This document shows positions 1 to 8,058 of a DNA stretch of 35,201 nucleotides, one piece after another (position 1 is the first letter of the stretch; each line of letters opens with the position of its first letter). The stretch lies in assembly GCA_945861755.1 (NCBI GenBank), contig CAMAVQ010000025.1:1-35201 (forward strand), read 5' to 3'. The notes beneath the pieces were generated by a model, which had not been told where the DNA came from, searched no databases, and saw nothing but the letters and a program-made list of their open reading frames with translations. Made by a program: the position numbers and the translations under genes. Source of the stretch: Gemmatimonas phototrophica. GTDB taxonomy: Bacteria > Latescibacterota > UBA2968 > UBA8231.

Positions 1-701
1 TCGTCGTAGGTGAGGTCGCCGACGAACTGGGCTTGCAGCCCGGTGAAGGTGCTGAGCACGTCGCGCAACACGTCGATGAGCTGCAGGTCCATGGCGCCAT
101 TCTGGCTGTTCTTGACATGCACCGACACCACATTGGCCAATTTGACGAACCCCTTGAGATTCTGCCGATCTCCCGCATCCTGCACCACCATCGCCCGGTA
201 TCGCCCCGTGTCCATGCTGTTGATGTCGAGCATCTCCAGGGCCATGTCGATCTTGCTTTCCCCCGTCCGCGACCCGCCCAAAACCTGGGCCTTCAGCCCC
301 GGCTCCATGTCCAACTTCACGTGGGTATCGCGGTCCAACTGCCTGGGCGGACCAAAGGCGCTCACCCCGCCCTGCTGATTGGCGATCAGGCCACGGGTAT
401 CAAAGTTGGCGATGGCCCGCACCTGGTCCATGCGGGCAGCGGTGGTCTGGGGTTGGCGCTGGACCAACTGTCGCTTGGGTTGGGGCACCTTGCGCAATTC
501 CAGTGGTTTGGACAGGGTGGGATCTCGGCGGGTGAAGAACTTGACCTTGGCGGGTTCGGGGACCGAGGTCCCCTTGGGAGTGGATACGGTGATGAGGATC
601 AGGACGAAGATCAGGTGCACCGCCAACGCCAGGCATAACGAATACCAGTATAGCCGGCGCAGCTGGTGGAAGGCGCTTTCGATCGGTGTCGCTGGTTTCA
701 T
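1..701 (-). CDS. DUF4159-like membrane-anchored protein, C-terminus cut by window edge
   Basis: The frame is open from an ATG at 701 (preceded by GGAG about 9 nt upstream) to the window edge, giving 233 codons without a stop. Residues about 18-38 form one hydrophobic membrane segment after a short basic N-terminus. A Pro/Lys/Gln-rich linker (about 40-90) follows, as in TonB-like anchored periplasmic proteins. The region from about residue 140 reads as two-part alpha/beta sequence with GRYRAMVVQDAGDRQNLKGF and then a stretch like FTGLQAQFVGD, which resembles the start of DUF4159 domains. The DUF4159 assignment is by eye and the rest of the domain lies outside the window. It is the last visible gene of the minus-strand run, 65 nt after the PhyH gene. 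Function is unknown; a cell-envelope role is inferred from the anchor. Confidence 0.6.
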   Translation of the reverse strand, partial: MKPATPIESAFHQLRRLYWYSLCLALAVHLIFVLILITVSTPKGTSVPEPAKVKFFTRRDPTLSKPLELRKVPQPKRQLVQRQPQTTAARMDQVRAIANFDTRGLIANQQGGVSAFGPPRQLDRDTHVKLDMEPGLKAQVLGGSRTGESKIDMALEMLDINSMDTGRYRAMVVQDAGDRQNLKGFVKLANVVSVHVKNSQNGAMDLQLIDVLRDVLSTFTGLQAQFVGDLTYD

Positions 702-766
702 AGGCGAGGCTCCTCTGGCGGTCCTGTGTACCCGTCCCCAGCCCCAATGTTCTCGCGCAGCGGCGA

Positions 767-1510
767 TCAGTTGGCAGGCATTTGGCCCCGCAACTCGAGC
801 GGCTGCCGCAGGTGGGTCATCAACTCCGGCGAGGCGTTGGCCAGGAATAGCTCCGAATACAGTTTTTCGGGGAGACGCGCCTTCAGAAATTCCACTTGGG
901 CAGGAGTGCGGGCGTGGGCCGCGAAGCCCATGAAGATCACCCGCCGCCGGTACCCGCCCTTGAGCGAGTTGTGCAGGGTGTTCAGGTTGAAGATGGTCAC
1001 GTCGCCAGGGCGGTTGTCGAAGGAGGCGCAGGGCACCTCGTCCTCGGCAATGCCCCACAGCGCCCGGGTGTCCAGATTCCCCTCCCAACCCTGCAGATGC
1101 GATCCGGGAATGACCCGGAGGGACCCGGTCGCCGGTGTCAGCGGGTCGAGGTACATGCCGAGTTTGGCGAAAGGCAGCTCCCGGTACACGCCGTCGGGAT
1201 GCCACATACCGTCCCCCACATACAGTTCCCCGGCGCTGCCCAGGTAGTTGTAGTCCTCGCCGAGGATAGCGGTCAACACCGCGTCCAGCCGCGGATTGGC
1301 CACCAGGGAACAAAGGCGGGCACTCGATTCCACCAGGTAACCACAGCCGGTCCGCTTGGTGCCGTCGTGGGTGATCCCCTTCTCCAGATAGATCCTTTCG
1401 AACTCCTGCGAGATCCAATCGCTCTCCGCGGCGAAGAGCCCGGGAAGGCGAATGAAGCCGAAATCCTGGTAGAAGCGCTGCCAGTGTTGCTGCTGGGGGG
1501 ACAGTGGCAT
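767..1510 (-). CDS. Phytanoyl-CoA dioxygenase (PhyH) family enzyme
   Basis: A 247-aa protein of the Fe(II)/2-oxoglutarate-dependent PhyH family. The facial triad is visible as H104-P-D106 (in GMWHPDGVYR) plus H180 (NLNTLHNS). Arginines at 188-190 could bind 2-oxoglutarate, and the family signature GSLRVIPGSH lies at 129-138. The start is the ATG at 1510, because the open frame upstream runs inside the enolase gene and the homology begins at this Met. AAGGAG lies 11 nt upstream, within the end of the preceding gene. The gap to the enolase-superfamily stop is only 5 nt, so the two are very likely co-transcribed and may act on the same substrate. The substrate cannot be read from sequence: PhyH members hydroxylate acyl-CoAs, amino acids, ectoine and many secondary metabolites. 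Confidence 0.88.
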   Translation of the reverse strand: MPLSPQQQHWQRFYQDFGFIRLPGLFAAESDWISQEFERIYLEKGITHDGTKRTGCGYLVESSARLCSLVANPRLDAVLTAILGEDYNYLGSAGELYVGDGMWHPDGVYRELPFAKLGMYLDPLTPATGSLRVIPGSHLQGWEGNLDTRALWGIAEDEVPCASFDNRPGDVTIFNLNTLHNSLKGGYRRRVIFMGFAAHARTPAQVEFLKARLPEKLYSELFLANASPELMTHLRQPLELRGQMPAN

Positions 1511-1515
1511 GGCGT

Positions 1516-2784
1516 TCAGGTCTCCTTGCTCCAGATTGGCCCGACCTCGGTCTGCTGCCAAAGTCGGGCGAAGTCGGGGGTATTGCTCTCGTCGATAAAG
1601 TCGCTGGTGATGGGATTGGCGTACGCCGGCGCGTACCCTGGGGCCCGGTGGTGGTGCAAGCGCGCCAGGAAACGCAGCGCATCGACGTGTCCGGGCCGGT
1701 TGGGGTCGTGGCGGGTGTAGATGGTCAACCCTTCGGCGTAGCGCAGCCGCACCAGGAAGCAGCCCGGGTCGTGCGGTGCCGCCGCCCGGTAGCGCTCCAG
1801 CTTCTCCCAATCCAGCGACACCCCCAGCCCCGGCCCCTCCGGCACCGCCACGCAGCCGCCCACCACCTCCATGCGCTCCACCGTCACGTCGTCCCGCCAC
1901 AGATGACAGAGGTCCACATGGTCGAGGGTGGCCTTGCGGATCACCGCCGCCTCGTGGGCGAGAAAGGCCTGGTTGATGGTGCCACCACATTGCTGGTACA
2001 TCACTGGTTTGTTGGCCGCCTCGGCGATGGCTCCCACCTTCATCGCCAGACCCACCGGTGCGTGCCCGGCCATGTACGCGTCGCACAACCCCTTGAACAT
2101 CACCTCGGGAGGACCGTGGTGGATGATCACCGGCAATTCGCATTTGGCGCGCAACTGCCGGTAGCCCTCCTCGTCACTGACGGGCAAGAGGTCCTCGAAA
2201 CGACCGGCCACCCCAAAGCGCTCTAGCTCCTTGAGTAGGGCCAGCATGGTGTACACGTCGGTATTGGCGTTGAAATCGTAGTGAATCTTGAAGCCCCGCG
2301 GCGCCACCGCTTGTATGGCCTCGGTCTGGTCCACGGTGTTCTGGACCTCGTCCACATGGTACTTGAGCCAGTGATATCCCCGTCCGGCGGCCTGGCGCAC
2401 CTCCTCAGCCATGCCCTCGGGGGGCTGGGACACGGTCCAGGCCGCCACTGGTACCCAGGCCCGCACCTTGGGTCCCATCAGCTTCCAGGCCGGCACTCCG
2501 AGGTGTTTGCCCATCAAGTCGTAGAGGGCCATGTTCATGGCCAGGTCGGTCTCGGCATTGAGCCAGTCAAAGGGGTCGGTGCCCAAGTATCTGTCGCGCA
2601 GCGGGCCGGCTTCCAATGCGCCCCACGACTCCCCGTACCCCTCCAGGCCGCTGTCGGTGCGCACCACCAGAATGGTGCGGCCCTGGATGGCTCGCCCGTG
2701 ATAGCGGGCCAGCACCTGGGCGTTGAACTCCTGATACGGGATGAAAATCGGATGGTCCTCGATCTCGGTTATCCGCATGGCCAT
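1516..2784 (-). CDS. Mandelate racemase/muconate lactonizing (enolase superfamily) enzyme
   Basis: A 422-aa protein with the two-domain enolase-superfamily layout: a capping domain (about 1-120, with the DLMGKHLGVPAWKLMG linker typical of the family) and a barrel domain. Candidate catalytic and metal residues are K141-Y-H143 where many family members have KxK, D170 (HYDFNAN), E197 (RFEDLL) and K249 (LAMKVG). At the third metal-ligand strand the sequence is VIIHHG, so no acidic residue is where one is expected. The start ATG at 2784 shares its A with the glnD stop codon (TGATG), implying translational coupling; a second in-frame Met two codons on (2778) is the alternative. These enzymes abstract a proton alpha to a carboxylate, typically as sugar-acid dehydratases, racemases or cycloisomerases. 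The specific reaction is unknown. Confidence 0.85.
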   Translation of the reverse strand: MAMRITEIEDHPIFIPYQEFNAQVLARYHGRAIQGRTILVVRTDSGLEGYGESWGALEAGPLRDRYLGTDPFDWLNAETDLAMNMALYDLMGKHLGVPAWKLMGPKVRAWVPVAAWTVSQPPEGMAEEVRQAAGRGYHWLKYHVDEVQNTVDQTEAIQAVAPRGFKIHYDFNANTDVYTMLALLKELERFGVAGRFEDLLPVSDEEGYRQLRAKCELPVIIHHGPPEVMFKGLCDAYMAGHAPVGLAMKVGAIAEAANKPVMYQQCGGTINQAFLAHEAAVIRKATLDHVDLCHLWRDDVTVERMEVVGGCVAVPEGPGLGVSLDWEKLERYRAAAPHDPGCFLVRLRYAEGLTIYTRHDPNRPGHVDALRFLARLHHHRAPGYAPAYANPITSDFIDESNTPDFARLWQQTEVGPIWSKET

Positions 2785-5387
2785 CAGGACGCCAGCCGCT
2801 CCAGGAGCTGCTGGCGTATCCCCTCCAATACCTCGTAGTTGACGATCTTCTGCCCGCGCCCATCCACCACGTAGAAGGCGTCGGTGGCCCGGTCAGCCAC
2901 CGTGTTGATCAGCGCGGTGTGAATGTCCAATTCCTGCTCACCCAGAACCTGGGTGATCTTGTGCAGTAGACCGACCCGGTTATGGGCGTCTACCTCGACC
3001 ACCGTGTACTTGTCTGAGACCTGATTTTCGAACTTCATCTCCGGAGCCCGGACGTGCTCCCCCTCCTGGCGGGCTCGCCAGTTCCAGTTGGCCCGGTACT
3101 GGCCGAAAAGCTGGTCCTCCTCCAGGGTCCCGCCGATCACCTGGCCCAGTTGCTCCCGCACCCGCTGCTGCTTGCGTTCGGGCAACACTACCGCCCCGTC
3201 CACATCGGTCACCTGAAAGGTGTCCAGCACCACGCCGTCGGCCCGGGTGTTCACCTGGGCGCGCAGGATGTCGATGTCATTGACCGCCAGCACCGCACAG
3301 ATCTTGGCCAGCAACTGCCGCTGGTCGCGGGTGCAGATGGCCAACTCGGTATAGGCCGGACGCTCAGCGAACTCCAGCGCCAGTGGCTGGTCCTCCACCT
3401 CCTCGATCAGGCCAAGATGGGCCTCGATCTGGTCGCGGTTATAGGCCATCAGGTAGCGGGAAGGCAGCTGCTGGACGTGGGCCTGGAAGGCGGCGACCTT
3501 GTGCGCCGGCCAGGTGCCGGTGATGAAACGCAGGTGCATCTCGAGCAACTGGCGGACGTGGTGCTGTTCCTCCAGGGTGTTCAGCCCGGACTCGATCTGC
3601 TCCCGGGTCTTGTGGTACAAATCCCACAACAAGGCCCCCTGCCATTCGGTCCAGGCGTCGCGGGCCACCGCCGACAGATCGGCGTAGGAGACCAGGTAGA
3701 GGGCCTCCAGCCAGCTGAGGTTGGCGAAGAGCCCGGCGAACTCGGCGATCATCCGGTAGTCGTCCAGGTCGCGGCGCTGGGAGATGATCACCATATCCTG
3801 ATGGTGTTCGACCAAAAAAAGAACAAAACGCCGATCCTCGCGGGGCAGATTCAGGCGCTCGAGCAATTCGCCGGCCATCTCCAGCCCGCAGACGATGTGG
3901 TCTTCGCGCTTGGATTTGCCGATGTCGTGTAAGAGCACACTCAGGTAGAGCAGGTCGCGGCGCGGATAGTCGGCGAAGAGGCGGTTGAGCGGGCGTTGCT
4001 CGCCCGTGCGGCCCAGGGACTCGAGATTGTCCACCGCCACCAGCACGTGTTCGTCCACCGTGTAGAGATGGTAGATATCGTACTGCACTAGACAGGTCAA
4101 CGCGCCAAACTCGGGCAGGTACGCGCCCAACACCCCTTGCTGGTGCATGGCCCGCAGGGTGCGGGAGGCGCACTGCCGGCGTTTGAGGATAGCCATGAAG
4201 GCGTCGCGGGCCTCGGGTGAACTCCGCACCTGATCGTCGATCAGGTGCAGGGAGGCGCGGACGGCGCGCTGGGCCTGGTCGCTGAGGCGCAGCCTGCGGG
4301 TTTGCAGCAGCGAGAAGAGCCGCAGCAGTCGCAGGGGATCAGCGGCGAAATAGGCCTCCCCTTGCCGCAACTCGATCTTCTCGTCCACCACCTCCACCCC
4401 GTCCTCCAGCAGCAGCCGCCGGCCTTCGCGCTCCCGCCGGGTCAACTGCTCGAAGGCCCGGTCCACCAGGGTGTACACCGCTCGGGCGTGCAGGTAGTAG
4501 TGGTGCATGAACTGCTCCACCGCCAGTTCCTTGCCCCGGTCCTCGTAGCCGAAATGGCGGGCGATCTGCGGTTTGAGGGCATGTTCCAGCACATCGTGTC
4601 GCCGGCCCACCTCAAAGTGCAAATCGTGGCGCACCCGCCAGAGGAACTCTCGGCCCCGGACCAGCGCGGCATCTTCTTCGGTGTCCAGCAGGCGCCGCCG
4701 CCACGACTCCACCTCGGGTCCGCCGGCTTTGGCCTTGAGCGCCCACTCCAACACTTGTAAATCGCGCAGGCCACCGGGACTCTCCTTGAGATTGGGCTCG
4801 AGCAGCTGCACCGAACCGCCGGCCTGGCTGCGGGCCTGGTGCCACTGGCGCAGGCCGGCCACCGTCTGGAGGGGCAACTTGGCGAAGAGCTTCTGCTGGA
4901 ACTGGGCGAAGAGTTCCGGGTCTCCGGCCAGGAGTCGTCCATCCATCATCGCGGTGCGGGCGTCCAGTTCCTGGCGCGACATCTCCACCACCTCGGCCAG
5001 GGTGCGGCTGCTGTGGCCCACCTCAAAACCCAGATCCCACAGTGGGCGCAGCACCCCGGAGATGAAGCCGGCCTTTTTATCCTTTTCCTTTGGAAAAAGA
5101 AAAAGCAGATCGACATCCGAGTACGGGCTCATCTCCTGGCGCCCGTAGCCCCCCAGAGCCACCAGGGCATGAACCGTATCGGGAGGCGGGGCCCCGTCGT
5201 ATATTTCCAGCACTAGGGCGTCCATCAGCTCGGCCAGGGCGCGGGCCGTTTGTAGGCCGGCAGCCCCGGCCTGGTGCGCCTCCCTGAGCCGCTCCAACTG
5301 ATCCTTCCAGAAACCCCGTCTCACCTCTGCTAGGGGCCTGCCTTCCCCGACAGCCAGCGCAGCGCGCAGCTCTTCCCTGGCGCTCAT
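2784..5387 (-). CDS. glnD: [Protein-PII] uridylyltransferase / uridylyl-removing enzyme
   Basis: An 867-aa bifunctional nitrogen-status sensor that uridylylates PII when glutamine is low and removes UMP when it is high. Visible domains are a nucleotidyltransferase (GGYGRQ at 79-84 with the metal-binding SDVD at 90-93), the GlnD linker region (EPNLKESPGGLRDLQ at about 197-211), an HD hydrolase domain (H447, then HD at 487-488 in LLHDIGK, then EHHQD) and two C-terminal ACT domains (about 690-770 and 795-867) that sense glutamine. The length matches the family. The ATG at 5387 overlaps the lon stop by 4 nt (ATGA), so translation is probably coupled to lon. This is an unusual partner for lon. No PII (glnB) or glutamine synthetase gene is in the window. 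Confidence 0.96.
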   Translation of the reverse strand: MSAREELRAALAVGEGRPLAEVRRGFWKDQLERLREAHQAGAAGLQTARALAELMDALVLEIYDGAPPPDTVHALVALGGYGRQEMSPYSDVDLLFLFPKEKDKKAGFISGVLRPLWDLGFEVGHSSRTLAEVVEMSRQELDARTAMMDGRLLAGDPELFAQFQQKLFAKLPLQTVAGLRQWHQARSQAGGSVQLLEPNLKESPGGLRDLQVLEWALKAKAGGPEVESWRRRLLDTEEDAALVRGREFLWRVRHDLHFEVGRRHDVLEHALKPQIARHFGYEDRGKELAVEQFMHHYYLHARAVYTLVDRAFEQLTRREREGRRLLLEDGVEVVDEKIELRQGEAYFAADPLRLLRLFSLLQTRRLRLSDQAQRAVRASLHLIDDQVRSSPEARDAFMAILKRRQCASRTLRAMHQQGVLGAYLPEFGALTCLVQYDIYHLYTVDEHVLVAVDNLESLGRTGEQRPLNRLFADYPRRDLLYLSVLLHDIGKSKREDHIVCGLEMAGELLERLNLPREDRRFVLFLVEHHQDMVIISQRRDLDDYRMIAEFAGLFANLSWLEALYLVSYADLSAVARDAWTEWQGALLWDLYHKTREQIESGLNTLEEQHHVRQLLEMHLRFITGTWPAHKVAAFQAHVQQLPSRYLMAYNRDQIEAHLGLIEEVEDQPLALEFAERPAYTELAICTRDQRQLLAKICAVLAVNDIDILRAQVNTRADGVVLDTFQVTDVDGAVVLPERKQQRVREQLGQVIGGTLEEDQLFGQYRANWNWRARQEGEHVRAPEMKFENQVSDKYTVVEVDAHNRVGLLHKITQVLGEQELDIHTALINTVADRATDAFYVVDGRGQKIVNYEVLEGIRQQLLERLAS

Positions 5388-7846
5388 CGGCGGGACCGGG
5401 TCTTGCCCTTGACCTTGGGCTTGGCTTTGGCTTTGGCTTTGCCCGCCGCTTTTTTTTGCGGGGCGAGCTGGAGCCCATTGGAACCCTTGCCCTTCAGTAA
5501 AGCCAGCTCCAGCACCTGGTCGAAGCGCTCCACCAGTTCGAAGCGCATCTGGGCCCGGATCGGGGGGGGGATCTCTTCCAGATCGTTGGCGTTTCTGGCC
5601 GGCAGGATCACCCGCCGAATGCCGGCCCGTTGGGCTGCCAGCACCTTGTCGCGGATGCCACCTACCGGCAGCACCCGCCCCCGCAGGGTGATCTCGCCGG
5701 TCATCGCCAGGTCGCTGCGCACGGCCCGGCCAGTGAAGAGGGAGACCAGCGCCAGGGTCAGGGCGACCCCTGCCGAAGGCCCTTCCTTGGGAATGGCCCC
5801 GGCCGGCACGTGGATGTGGATGTCGGCCTCGCTCAGCGCCTTCGCCTCCACCCCCCAGTCTGCGGCCCGGGTCCGCAAATAACTGAGCGCCGTCCTGGCC
5901 GATTCCCGCATCACCTCCCCCAGTTGGCCCGTCAGGATCAGCTGCTCCTTGCCCTGCATGCGGGTGGCCTCGATGAAGAGGATCTCCCCGCCCACCGCCG
6001 TGGCAGCCAGGCCGGTGACCACCCCCACTTCGCCCTTGCCGGCAGCGACCTCGGCGAAGAAATGGGCTGGTCCCAGGTATTCATCCAACTCGCCGGCCTT
6101 GAGGTTAAAGCGCCGCCGTTTTCCTTCGACGATGCGCCGGGCCGCCTTGCGGCAGAGGGCGCCCAACTGCCGCTCCAGTTGGCGCAGACCAGCCTCGCGG
6201 GTGTACTCGCCGATCAGCCGCCCCAGCGCCTCGTCAGTCAGTTGCAACTGACCTGGGCGCAGGCCGTGCCCCTCCACCTGCCGGGGCAGCAGGTGCCGGC
6301 GGGCGATCTGCAACTTTTCGTCGGGAGTGTACCCGGGGATGGCGATTTCCTCCATGCGGTCCCGCAGGGCCGGCGGCACCGGACCCAGGAGATTGGCAGT
6401 GGCGATGAAGAGCACCTTGGACAGGTCAAAGGGCAGGTCGAGGTAATGGTCCACAAAGGTGTTGTTCTGCTCCGGGTCCAACACCTCCAGCAGGGCCGAA
6501 GCCGGATCGCCGCGAAAGTCGGCCCCCACCTTGTCGATCTCGTCGAGCATAAAGACCGGATTGTTGGCCCCGGCCTTGCGCAGCCCGTGGATGATGCGGC
6601 CGGGCAGGGAGCCGATATAGGTGCGGCCGTGGCCGCGGATCTCGGCCTCGTCGTGTACGCCCCCCAGGGAGATGCGCAGAAACTTGCGGCCCATCGCCCG
6701 GGCGATGGAGCGTCCCAGCGAAGTCTTGCCCACCCCTGGCGGTCCGACAAAACAGAGGATGGGGCCTTTGGTCTCCGAGCGCAGCCGGCGCACGGCCATA
6801 AACTCCAGGATGCGATCCTTTACCTTTTCCAGGCCGTAGTGGTCCTCGGCCAATACCCGCGCGGCAGCGATCAGGTCGAGATCGTCCTGGGTGGAAATCG
6901 CCCAGGGCAGGGCCAGCAACCAGTCCAGATAGGTGCGCGACATCGAGTACTCGGGGGCCGAGCTGTTCATCTGCTCCAGCCGGCGTAATTCGCGCTCGGC
7001 CGCCTCCCGGGCCTCGGGGGAAAGCTGCGCCGATTCCACCCTGGCCCGCAACTCCTCCCCCTCGGCCAGCTGCGGATCATCGCCCGACAGCTCCTTCTGA
7101 ATGTGCTTGAGCTGCTCGCGCAGGTAGTAGTCGCGCTGCGACTTGCCCAGCTTCTCCTGGACCTGGGCCTGGATTTTGAGGCCCACCTCGAGGATCTCCT
7201 GCTCGCGGGCCAGCAGTCCGGTGAGGTATTCGAGCCGTTGGCCGATGTCGAGTAATTCTAGCAGCTTCTGCTTTTCCTCCAGCGCCAGGTCGAGGTTGGA
7301 GACGACAAAATCGGCCAGCCGCCCCGGATGGTCGATATTGGTGGCGATGATCTGTAGCTCGCGGACCATGTTGGGGGTCATTTCGACGATGGCTTTGAAC
7401 TGCCGGTGTACCGTGCGGTGCAGGGCCTGGACCTGGGTGGACTGCGGGTCGCCCTCGTCTTCGAGCCTCAAGATCTGCCCTCGGAGGAAAGGGACCTCCT
7501 GCACCAGCTCCCCCAGCCCGCAGCGGGCCAATCCCTGGATGATCAGTCGCACGGTGCCGTCTGGCATCCGCCACAACTTATGGATCTTGGTGGCCGTGCC
7601 TACTTGGTAAAGATCAGCGGCACCCGCCTCCTCGGCGTCGAGGTTCTGCTGGGCGAAGATGGCCAGCAGCCCATTGCCTTCGGCCGCTGCTTCCAGCGTG
7701 CGCAGGGCCCGAGCCCCGCCGGCGGTGAGCTGGTGGGGCATGTAGGGATAAACCACGGTGTGGCGCACGGGCAGGATGGGCATTTCGGCAGGCAGGCTGC
7801 CGGGCGGGGCTTCGACCACCGCGATGGGAAACTCGGATTCGGACAC
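5384..7846 (-). CDS. lon: ATP-dependent protease Lon
   Basis: An 820-aa cytosolic AAA+ serine protease. It has the N-terminal LON substrate-binding domain (about 20-210), a coiled-coil stretch (about 215-295), Walker A GPPGVGKTS (368-376), Walker B VFMLDEIDK (431-439) and a proteolytic domain with the catalytic Ser691 (PKEGPSAGVA) and Lys734 (GGIRDK). The 43-residue Ser-Lys spacing is the same as in E. coli Lon (S679/K722). The start is GTG at 7846, with GAGGGAG 7 nt upstream. Two features stand out. The last ~25 residues are a Lys/Ala/Pro/Arg-rich basic tail absent from E. coli Lon (784 aa). An A8 run encodes the first Lys pair of that tail. First gene of a minus-strand run with glnD. Confidence 0.97.
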   Translation of the reverse strand: MSESEFPIAVVEAPPGSLPAEMPILPVRHTVVYPYMPHQLTAGGARALRTLEAAAEGNGLLAIFAQQNLDAEEAGAADLYQVGTATKIHKLWRMPDGTVRLIIQGLARCGLGELVQEVPFLRGQILRLEDEGDPQSTQVQALHRTVHRQFKAIVEMTPNMVRELQIIATNIDHPGRLADFVVSNLDLALEEKQKLLELLDIGQRLEYLTGLLAREQEILEVGLKIQAQVQEKLGKSQRDYYLREQLKHIQKELSGDDPQLAEGEELRARVESAQLSPEAREAAERELRRLEQMNSSAPEYSMSRTYLDWLLALPWAISTQDDLDLIAAARVLAEDHYGLEKVKDRILEFMAVRRLRSETKGPILCFVGPPGVGKTSLGRSIARAMGRKFLRISLGGVHDEAEIRGHGRTYIGSLPGRIIHGLRKAGANNPVFMLDEIDKVGADFRGDPASALLEVLDPEQNNTFVDHYLDLPFDLSKVLFIATANLLGPVPPALRDRMEEIAIPGYTPDEKLQIARRHLLPRQVEGHGLRPGQLQLTDEALGRLIGEYTREAGLRQLERQLGALCRKAARRIVEGKRRRFNLKAGELDEYLGPAHFFAEVAAGKGEVGVVTGLAATAVGGEILFIEATRMQGKEQLILTGQLGEVMRESARTALSYLRTRAADWGVEAKALSEADIHIHVPAGAIPKEGPSAGVALTLALVSLFTGRAVRSDLAMTGEITLRGRVLPVGGIRDKVLAAQRAGIRRVILPARNANDLEEIPPPIRAQMRFELVERFDQVLELALLKGKGSNGLQLAPQKKAAGKAKAKAKPKVKGKTRSRR

Positions 7847-7974
7847 GTTTTCGCTCCCTCGCCGATACGGTTAGACCTCGCGTTGAGATTGCGCACCAAT
7901 TTGCCAGCGCTGATATGGCATGAAGGCCGGCCTGGATGACGACCTTTGTTCTTTCGCGGGCCCTTTGTTCGCCT

Positions 7975-8003
7975 AGGGTATACCACAGCTTGACAGGTGT
8001 CAA
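7975..8003 (-). promoter_or_regulatory. Candidate lon promoter
   Basis: On the minus strand TTGACA (8003-7998) lies 17 nt upstream of TACCCT (7980-7975). The latter keeps the three most conserved -10 positions (T1, A2, final T). A TATACC lies at 15-nt spacing as an alternative. The predicted 5' leader of lon is about 120 nt. The -35 is exact; the -10 is weak. Confidence 0.35.
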
Positions 8004-8005
8004 GC
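7988..8005. promoter_or_regulatory. Perfect 8-bp-arm inverted repeat between lon and hflX
   Basis: The sequence GCTTGACAGGTGTCAAGC has 8-bp arms around a GG centre. Each arm contains TTGACA, one per strand, so the dyad supplies the -35 for both divergent genes. It could also be an operator for a dimeric regulator. It is not a CIRCE element, and I do not recognise the motif. Confidence 0.6.
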
Positions 8006-8018
8006 CGGCGATCATATT
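7990..8018 (+). promoter_or_regulatory. Candidate sigma70-type promoter of hflX
   Basis: TTGACA (7990-7995), a 17-nt spacer and CATATT (8013-8018, 4 of 6 matches to TATAAT). Transcription would start near 8025, about 35 nt before the TTG start of hflX. This argues against the upstream ATG at 7936 as the start, since that lies before the promoter. Confidence 0.6.
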
Positions 8019-8058
8019 GATCTTAATAAGCCGCTTTCACCGGAGGTGTTCCCCCCTA

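Noticed and set aside
10-933. Plus-strand ORFs of 115-201 aa over the window start
   Set aside because: The minus frame at 1-701 has a membrane anchor, a ribosome binding site and family-like sequence. The plus ORFs are low-complexity shadows.
3811-3822. A7/T7 run in glnD as another frameshift site
   Set aside because: The minus strand reads T-TTT-TTG, but the -1 frame leads only into an ordinary shadow ORF within glnD. The HD domain continues in frame.
7988-8005. Heat-shock CIRCE operator upstream of lon/hflX
   Set aside because: The dyad lacks the TTAGCACTC-N9-GAGTGCTAA sequence and spacing.
7936-8058. N-terminal extension of hflX from the ATG at 7936
   Set aside because: It lies upstream of the promoter and dyad, and its residues do not resemble HflX.
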